This document shows, in pieces, positions 6,011 through 10,919 of a stretch of 10,919 nucleotides of DNA. Each line of letters starts with the position of its first letter. The first letter of the stretch is position 1. The notes beneath the pieces are model-generated. The model did not search any database and was not told the DNA's origin. It saw nothing but the letters and a program-made list of their open reading frames with translations. Origin of the DNA: Desulfobacterales bacterium S5133MH16 (GTDB lineage: Bacteria > Desulfobacterota > Desulfobacteria > Desulfobacterales > UBA11574); NCBI GenBank assembly GCA_001751005.1, contig MAXL01000395.1, forward strand, positions 1 to 10,919. The letters run 5' to 3'. Both the position numbers and the translations under genes were made by a program.

Positions 6011-8041
6011 ATGTTGGCACGTCAAAAAACATTAAAAAGTCCGGGACAAATTCAGCCCTTCATGTCCACCGCTAATCCAATCCAAAACCCCATAACACTG
6101 ATGATTGGTTTTCTAACAACGTTATGGCATGGATACTGGCCGCTTACAAATAATCTTCATCGGATATTCAATATGGTTATGAAAAGAAAACAATTAAAGG
6201 TGGAGTGGATGAGAAAGATAAGATTTGCGAATATATATCTTTTTACTTTGGCGGTAATGTTTTTTGTTTCGGGAGCTTTTATAGAGTGGGAGACGATTGC
6301 AAGCATAAACAGAATAAATGCTAAACACGCGGACTATCCAGAGTATCTTCATCTTATATTTTTCTTTATCGGGTTTTTAGCCCTTTGTTCGGTGTATTTT
6401 TCAGAAAAAATGGAGGCAACGATCCTTTCATCAGCCAATAGGGACCTTCAAAAAGAAATAGCTGAACGCAAGCGGATGGAAAAAGCCTTAATGGAAAGCG
6501 AAAAAGAGTACAGGAAGCTTTATGCGGAATCAAAAAGATCAGAAGAAGTGTATCGTTCTCTTCTGCATTCATCTGCTGATGCCATAGTTATCTATGACAT
6601 GGAAGGAAGCGTCAGGTATATAAGCCCTGCGTTCTCCCGAATATTCGGTTGGACCTTGGAGGACGTGGAAGGAAAAGAGATCCCTTTTCTCCCGGAATCT
6701 GAGCGGGAATCCACCCGGGTCGTGATCAGGGATCTTGTGGAAAAAGGGACACCCTGCCACGGTTTTGAAACCACCCGTTACACCAGAGACGGACATTTAA
6801 TAGATGTCAGCTTAAGTGCTTCACGTTATAACGACCATGACGGCCAGCCTGCTGGTAAACTTTTTATTCTTCGAGATATTTCAGAAAAGAAAAAACTTGA
6901 ATTTCAGCTGAAATTTATTGAAAAGATGGAGACCATTGGAACGCTGGCGGGAGGCATTGCCCATGACTTTAACAATTTGATGATGGGTATGCTGGGGAAT
7001 ATTTCTCTGCTTTTATATGAGATCGACGACACGCATCCATATTGTGAAAAGTTGAAAAATATTGAAAAACTTATTGAAAGTGGATCCAAACTGACCGATC
7101 AACTCCTTGGATTCGCAAGGAAAGGGAGGTATGAGGTCAGACCGATAAATCTAAACCAAGTTGTACAAGGGTCCTCTGTGACTTTTGGCAGGACAAGAAA
7201 GGATATCACGATTCACAGGAAGCTTTCCGAAGACCTCTTTTCCATAAAAGTGGACGAATCTCAGATCGAGCAGGTTCTGATCAATCTTTATATCAATGCT
7301 GCTGATGCCATGCCTTATGGTGGAGATCTTTTTTTAAAGACCATGAATCTTACCCACAAAGAAATGAAGAATAAGCCCTATAATCCCAAGCCCGGCCAAT
7401 ATATTTTATTGAATATAATCGATAATGGTACGGGTATGGATGAAAAAACCGCCGAGCGCATTTTTGAGCCGTTTTTTACAACCAAGGAGATGGGCAGGGG
7501 CACAGGGCTTGGTTTGGCATCTGTATATGGAATTATCAAAGGACATGGCGGATATATTGACGTTGATTCCAAGAAAGAGCAGGGAACCAATTTCAGCATT
7601 TATCTGCCTGCGTCAGATGAACCGATCCATCAAACTATGGAGATTTCTGAACGGATTTTAGCGGGAAACGAAACCATCCTTCTAGTAGACGATGAAGAAA
7701 TGGTCATTGATGTGAGTGTTGAGTTGCTAAATAAACTTGGCTACACCGTATTCGAAGCCATGAACGGCTACGAGGCGATTGAAGTTTATAAAGAGAAAAA
7801 AGATAAAATAGATTTAGTTATCCTGGATATGATTATGCCTCATATAGGTGGCGGCGAGACGTATGACACCATAAAGAAAATTGATTCCGGAGTGAAAGTA
7901 CTTCTTTCAAGTGGTTACAGTCTAAGTGGCCAGGCAAGTGAGATATTGGACCGAGGTTGTAATGGTTTTATTCAGAAACCTTTTAACATGAGAACCCTGT
8001 CACAAAAAATAAGAAAGGTTTTGAGCGACGATAACAGATAG
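6011..8041 (+). CDS. Membrane-bound PAS hybrid histidine kinase with C-terminal receiver
   Basis: 676 residues. Two transmembrane segments are likely at about 73-92 and 112-130, enclosing a short (about 20-residue) periplasmic loop. A coiled-coil-like linker (140-180) leads to a PAS domain (about 181-292). HisKA follows with GTLAGGIAHDFNNLMMG (H318), then the ATPase domain with N425/N429, D471 NGTGMD, EPFFTT (486-491) and GRGTGLGL (495-502). A C-terminal receiver (about 554-674) has D560/D561, phospho-acceptor D606 and K656. All catalytic residues are present. AGGAAAGGA at about 5997-6005 supports the ATG at 6011. A second in-frame ATG at 6209 (M67), preceded by AGGTGGAG, would drop a 66-residue extension that contains another hydrophobic patch (29-45). 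The tiny periplasmic loop suggests sensing in the membrane or by the PAS domain. No Hpt protein is encoded nearby to complete a relay. Confidence 0.93.
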   Translation: MLARQKTLKSPGQIQPFMSTANPIQNPITLMIGFLTTLWHGYWPLTNNLHRIFNMVMKRKQLKVEWMRKIRFANIYLFTLAVMFFVSGAFIEWETIASINRINAKHADYPEYLHLIFFFIGFLALCSVYFSEKMEATILSSANRDLQKEIAERKRMEKALMESEKEYRKLYAESKRSEEVYRSLLHSSADAIVIYDMEGSVRYISPAFSRIFGWTLEDVEGKEIPFLPESERESTRVVIRDLVEKGTPCHGFETTRYTRDGHLIDVSLSASRYNDHDGQPAGKLFILRDISEKKKLEFQLKFIEKMETIGTLAGGIAHDFNNLMMGMLGNISLLLYEIDDTHPYCEKLKNIEKLIESGSKLTDQLLGFARKGRYEVRPINLNQVVQGSSVTFGRTRKDITIHRKLSEDLFSIKVDESQIEQVLINLYINAADAMPYGGDLFLKTMNLTHKEMKNKPYNPKPGQYILLNIIDNGTGMDEKTAERIFEPFFTTKEMGRGTGLGLASVYGIIKGHGGYIDVDSKKEQGTNFSIYLPASDEPIHQTMEISERILAGNETILLVDDEEMVIDVSVELLNKLGYTVFEAMNGYEAIEVYKEKKDKIDLVILDMIMPHIGGGETYDTIKKIDSGVKVLLSSGYSLSGQASEILDRGCNGFIQKPFNMRTLSQKIRKVLSDDNR

Positions 8042-8176
8042 AAGAAAGCATTCGGGTGAGAGATTTTTGAAGTGTAGGAACACCGCCGGGTTTCATCACG
8101 GATACATTGCCAATGAATCCTGCTTCAACCGGAATGATAAATTCAGATCCATACAAGTGTAAAAGAGGACAAGTTC

Positions 8177-8635
8177 ATGAAAACAGTTTATGTAAAAAAA
8201 ACCAATCAAACAACGGTCATCTGTCCCAAATGTGGCTTTGTAAAAATTTTCGACACCACGAAGTTCAAAAATACGCATCGGAGACTGAAAGCCAAATGCA
8301 GGTGTGGCGAAGTTTTTGGGTTTACCCTCGAATTTCGAAAGCATTACCGAAAAAAAGTGGGACTACCCGGTGAATACATTATTCAGGGAAAAGGAGAAAA
8401 AGGAGAGGTGATCATCAGAGACCTTTCACTGAGTGGAATTCAGTTTGAAAGTCTGAACCCACATTAAATTTCCATAGATGATATGTTGGAAGTAAAATTT
8501 AAGATAGACAATCCATTGGGATCAGAAATCCGCAAGATGGTCAGGGTAATATGGGTCAGGAATCGCACGGTCGGTGTCATGTACAGTGGACCGAAAGGAA
8601 ACGATAAAGATCTCGGGTTTTATATGAGAACATAA
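8177..8635 (+). pseudogene. Zinc-ribbon/PilZ c-di-GMP effector gene interrupted by in-frame TAA (8465-8467)
   Basis: The ATG at 8177 has GAGGA at 8165-8169. The first open part encodes 96 residues: a zinc-ribbon-like N-terminus (C16-x2-C19 and C41-x-C43), then the start of a PilZ domain with both c-di-GMP signatures, RKHYR (R54, R58) and DLSLSG (D82, S84, G87). TAA at 8465-8467 ends it after NPH. The same frame then stays open for 55 codons to TAA at 8633, encoding ISIDDMLEVKFKID, KMVRVIWV, TVGVMYSGPK and KDLGFYM, the rest of a PilZ beta-barrel. With one sense codon at 8465 the protein would be 152 residues, normal for a zinc-ribbon/PilZ protein. A single substitution (for example from AAA, CAA or GAA) explains the break. 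An ATG at 8483 could start the second part but has no ribosome site. Pseudogene, sequencing error and readthrough remain possible, in that order. Confidence 0.8.
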
Positions 8636-8648
8636 TTTAACTGTTATT

Positions 8649-8665
8649 GGATAATATCCTTTTTT
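8649..8665 (+). terminator. Weak terminator-like palindrome plus T-run between convergent genes
   Basis: GGATAATATCC (8649-8659) is followed by six T residues (8660-8665) in the 40-bp gap between the pilZ frame and phoU. The palindrome can form only a 4-bp stem with a 3-nt loop, so it is a poor hairpin. Position and the T-run are its main support. Confidence 0.25.
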
Positions 8666-8675
8666 ATGAACAATT

Positions 8676-9332
8676 CTAAAAATCTCCGTGCCGGACAATT
8701 TCGCCCTCTATCAGGTAAATGACTTCTTCGGCAATATTTGTTGCATGGTCGGCAATACGTTCCAAGTGACGGGAGATCAAAAGCAGATTGATAAAATATT
8801 CCACATGTTCCGGGTTATCTTTAATGACATCTTTCACTTTACGGTGGGCCTCCCCGTTGAATTGATCAACTTCATCATCCAGAAGGCATACCTTGAAAGC
8901 GAGATCCACATCCAAATTCACCAGGGCATCCAAACTTTTTTTGAGCATGGCTTCGGTCTTATTCGCCATTAAATAAAAGTCAAAATCGAAATGCAGTTTT
9001 TCACCCTTTGCGATATATTTAACCCCCCGGGCGATGTTCACGGCTTCATCAGCGATTCTTTCAAGGTCATTATTAATCTTGATCACTGCCGTGATAAACC
9101 GAAGATCCACTGCAACCGGTTGATACAGCGCCAGAATTTTTAAACACTCTTCTTCAACATCTACTTCCATTTCATCAATTTCATAGTCAGACTTTATGAT
9201 TTTGTCGGCAAGCCCTGAATCATTATTTTCAATGGCTTTTATCGCCATAAAGACCCGTTCCTCCACCATGGCTCCCAGAGTAAGGATTCTCTTTTTTAAC
9301 TTTTCCAGTTCTCTATGAAAATGTTTGGTCAT
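8676..9332 (-). CDS. phoU: Phosphate-specific transport system regulator PhoU
   Basis: 218 residues from the ATG at 9332, close to the usual PhoU length. Two copies of the PhoU metal-binding signature are clear: ERIADEAVNIARG (91-103) and ERIADHATNIAEE (191-203). These mark the two three-helix-bundle halves. GAGGTGA lies just upstream of the ATG, so it is preferred over the in-frame GTG at 9341, which overlaps that ribosome site. PhoU is a cytoplasmic protein that, in studied bacteria, links the Pst transporter to the PhoR kinase and limits phosphate uptake. It is the last gene of the pst cluster, 17 nt after pstB, and no phoB/phoR is visible in the window. Confidence 0.95.
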   Translation of the reverse strand: MTKHFHRELEKLKKRILTLGAMVEERVFMAIKAIENNDSGLADKIIKSDYEIDEMEVDVEEECLKILALYQPVAVDLRFITAVIKINNDLERIADEAVNIARGVKYIAKGEKLHFDFDFYLMANKTEAMLKKSLDALVNLDVDLAFKVCLLDDEVDQFNGEAHRKVKDVIKDNPEHVEYFINLLLISRHLERIADHATNIAEEVIYLIEGEIVRHGDF

Positions 9333-9349
9333 AAAATTCACCTCGACGT

Positions 9350-10111
9350 TTAACCAAAACGACCGGTAATATAGTCTTCCGTCTGCTTGAGTTCCGGACG
9401 TGTAAATAGCGTATCGGTATCATTCACCTCTATAAGCTTTCCAATATAAAAAAAGGCAGTGATATCAGAGACCCTGGCCGCCTGCTGCATGTTATGTGTA
9501 ACGATGATAATGGTATAGGTTATTTTTAACTGATGAATAAGCTCCTCAATTTTTTGGGTGGCGATGGGGTCCAGGGCCGAGCAAGGCTCATCCATCAAAA
9601 GGACTTCAGGTTCAACGGCCAGAGCCCTGGCGATGCAGAGGCGCTGCTGCTGCCCCCCTGATAAGCCTAATGCCGAGTCGTGCAGCCTGTCTTTCACCTC
9701 ACCCCAGAGTGCAGCCCGTATAAGACTTTCTTCCACCCTACTGGCAATTTTACTTTTATCTTTAACACCATTTACCTTTAGACCATAGGCGATATTTTCA
9801 AAAATACTTTTAGGAAAAGGATTCGGCTTTTGAAAAACCATGCCGACCCGGCTGCGGAGCGTAACTACATCTACCGAAGGTGCGTAGATATCTTCACCGT
9901 CGAGAAGTAGTTCTCCTTCCACCCGGCTGTATGCGATAAGATCGTTCATCCGATTCATACATCTTAAATAAGTACTCTTACCGCAACCGGAGGGCCCGAT
10001 CAAGGCCGTAACCTTGTTTTCAGAAAATTCAAGTGAAATGTCATGTAAGGCTTCAAAATCGCCGTAATAAAAACTCAAATGCTTTGAAGTCATTTTAAAT
10101 GGTTTTCCCAT
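9350..10111 (-). CDS. pstB: Phosphate ABC transporter ATP-binding protein PstB
   Basis: 253 residues, full length for PstB. Walker A is GPSGCGKST (39-47), the Q-loop glutamine is Q94 in MVFQKPNPFPKSIFENIAYG, the ABC signature is LSGGQQQR (150-157), Walker B is VLLMDEP (170-176) and the H-loop is H206. The FQKPNPFP-type Q-loop and CSALDPIAT are characteristic of PstB. It powers high-affinity phosphate import through PstC/PstA at the inner membrane. AAGGA on the minus strand (10119-10123) sits 7 nt before the ATG. The gene follows pstA by 13 nt and precedes phoU by 17 nt, so all three are one operon. Confidence 0.97.
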   Translation of the reverse strand: MGKPFKMTSKHLSFYYGDFEALHDISLEFSENKVTALIGPSGCGKSTYLRCMNRMNDLIAYSRVEGELLLDGEDIYAPSVDVVTLRSRVGMVFQKPNPFPKSIFENIAYGLKVNGVKDKSKIASRVEESLIRAALWGEVKDRLHDSALGLSGGQQQRLCIARALAVEPEVLLMDEPCSALDPIATQKIEELIHQLKITYTIIIVTHNMQQAARVSDITAFFYIGKLIEVNDTDTLFTRPELKQTEDYITGRFG

Positions 10112-10124
10112 TTACGATTCCTTA

Positions 10125-10919
10125 TTATTGCATCCGCTTTCTCAGTCGCGCTCTCCACAAAATGGCGACCAGGTTTAAACCCAGGACGAGGGCAATCAGC
10201 ACCAGCGCTGTGCCGTATTGAAGCGGACGGGTGGCTTCAATCTCAGTGCCGGCCGTGGCTAGAACATAGATGTGATAGGGCAATGCCATGATTTCGTCAA
10301 ATACCGAGGATGGCATGCGCGGTGAAAAAAATACCGCGGCGGTAAACATAATCGGTGCGGTTTCTCCGGCTGCCCGGCTGATACCCAGAATACCACCGGT
10401 CAGTATTCCCGGCAGAGCCGTTGGCAAGACCACGCGGAAGATCGTCTGCAACTTGGTGGCTCCGAGACCCAGAGAAGCTTCACGATATGTATCCGGTACG
10501 GCCTTGAGCGCTTCCTCTGAAGCGCCGATAATCACGGGCAGGGTCATGGCCCCTAGCGTGAGAGCACCGGCCAGCAGACTCACTCCCATTTTTAAGTAAA
10601 TACAAAAAAAAGCCAGGCCGAACAGACCAAAAATCACAGATGGAACGCCTGCCAAATTGTTGATACCCAGACGAATTAATCTCAGTATTCGGCCGGGACG
10701 GGCATACTCGTTCAAATAGATTGCCGAGGCAATGCCGATGGGAAAAGCGACGATGATAGCACCCAGACTGAGACCCAATGTGCCCACAATACACGGCAGG
10801 ATCCCCCCCTTTGTCATGGAATCCTTTGGCGCCTGGGTTAAAAATGTCCAGGTAATAGCTCGCCACCCGTTGGCCACCATAAAATATATGATGATTAACA
10901 GCGCAACACCGTTAACCCA
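10125..10919 (-). CDS. pstA: Phosphate ABC transporter permease PstA (5' partial)
   Basis: The frame is open to the window edge, so the N-terminus is missing. An ATG at 10880 exists but would cut the first membrane segment (GVALLIIIYFMVANG), so it is not chosen. The visible 264 residues include the family landmarks MTKGGILPCIVGTL near the start, NEYARPGR, NNLAGVPSVIFGLFG, the cytoplasmic EAA loop (YREASLGLGATKLQTIFRVV) that docks on PstB, and SRAAGETAPIMFTA. Several hydrophobic segments fit an inner-membrane permease. The protein ends in a basic tail RARLRKRMQ. The partner permease pstC and the binding protein pstS are presumably upstream, beyond the window. Confidence 0.95.
   Translation of the reverse strand, partial: WVNGVALLIIIYFMVANGWRAITWTFLTQAPKDSMTKGGILPCIVGTLGLSLGAIIVAFPIGIASAIYLNEYARPGRILRLIRLGINNLAGVPSVIFGLFGLAFFCIYLKMGVSLLAGALTLGAMTLPVIIGASEEALKAVPDTYREASLGLGATKLQTIFRVVLPTALPGILTGGILGISRAAGETAPIMFTAAVFFSPRMPSSVFDEIMALPYHIYVLATAGTEIEATRPLQYGTALVLIALVLGLNLVAILWRARLRKRMQ

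Noticed and set aside
8042..8176. GTGTAGGAACAC as a terminator for the hybrid kinase gene
   Set aside because: Only a 4-bp stem with no T-run; co-transcription with the PilZ gene cannot be excluded.
8107..8373. 88-codon plus-strand frame overlapping the PilZ gene
   Set aside because: No ribosome site or domain; it is a shadow of the zinc-ribbon/PilZ frame, which carries clear motifs.
8465..8467. Stop codon recoding (selenocysteine or pyrrolysine) in the PilZ gene
   Set aside because: The codon is TAA; selenocysteine uses TGA and pyrrolysine uses TAG, and no downstream recoding hairpin is evident.
10125..10880. Complete pstA starting at the ATG at 10880
   Set aside because: The frame stays open to the window edge and the upstream codons encode the first part of the expected first membrane helix, so the gene is truncated by the window.

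Overview
The window looks like a chromosomal segment of a Gram-negative, signalling-rich bacterium. The best guess is a sulfate-reducing member of the Desulfobacterota (former Deltaproteobacteria). This is inferred from style, not from a marker gene: stacked PAS domains with a LuxR-type helix-turn-helix, a PAS histidine kinase paired with a sigma-54 activator, a hybrid kinase, and a zinc-ribbon/PilZ protein are all typical of that group. No rRNA, tRNA, CRISPR array, insertion sequence or phage gene is visible.

Layout. (1) Positions 1-1746: the C-terminal part of a multi-PAS protein ending in a LuxR-type DNA-binding domain; its 5' end lies outside the window. (2) 1920-4444: a soluble PAS histidine kinase and an NtrC-family activator, overlapping by an ATGA junction and so clearly one operon. 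(3) 4445-4801: a 357-bp non-coding region with a good -24/-12 (sigma-54) promoter match and, 85 bp upstream of it, two similar 18-bp imperfect dyads spaced 23 bp apart, which look like enhancer sites for an NtrC-type activator. (4) 4802-8041: a tight three-gene unit encoding a HExxH lipoprotein, a stand-alone receiver protein and a membrane-bound hybrid histidine kinase. (5) 8177-8635: a zinc-ribbon/PilZ (c-di-GMP effector type) gene split by an in-frame TAA in the middle of the PilZ domain. (6) 8676-10919, minus strand: phosphate-uptake genes phoU, pstB and pstA (pstA cut by the window edge).

Working model (inference). The kinase at 1920 phosphorylates the activator at 3047. The activator binds the tandem sites at 4607-4647 and drives the sigma-54 promoter at 4732, expressing a predicted envelope metallopeptidase together with a second phosphotransfer module (receiver plus hybrid kinase). 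This would be a two-tier signalling cascade with a surface protein as part of its output. The pst-phoU block is ordinary and converges on the PilZ gene.

The two most useful observations are the enhancer/promoter arrangement at 4607-4747 and the nonsense-interrupted pilZ gene, whose reading frame continues as recognisable PilZ sequence past the stop.
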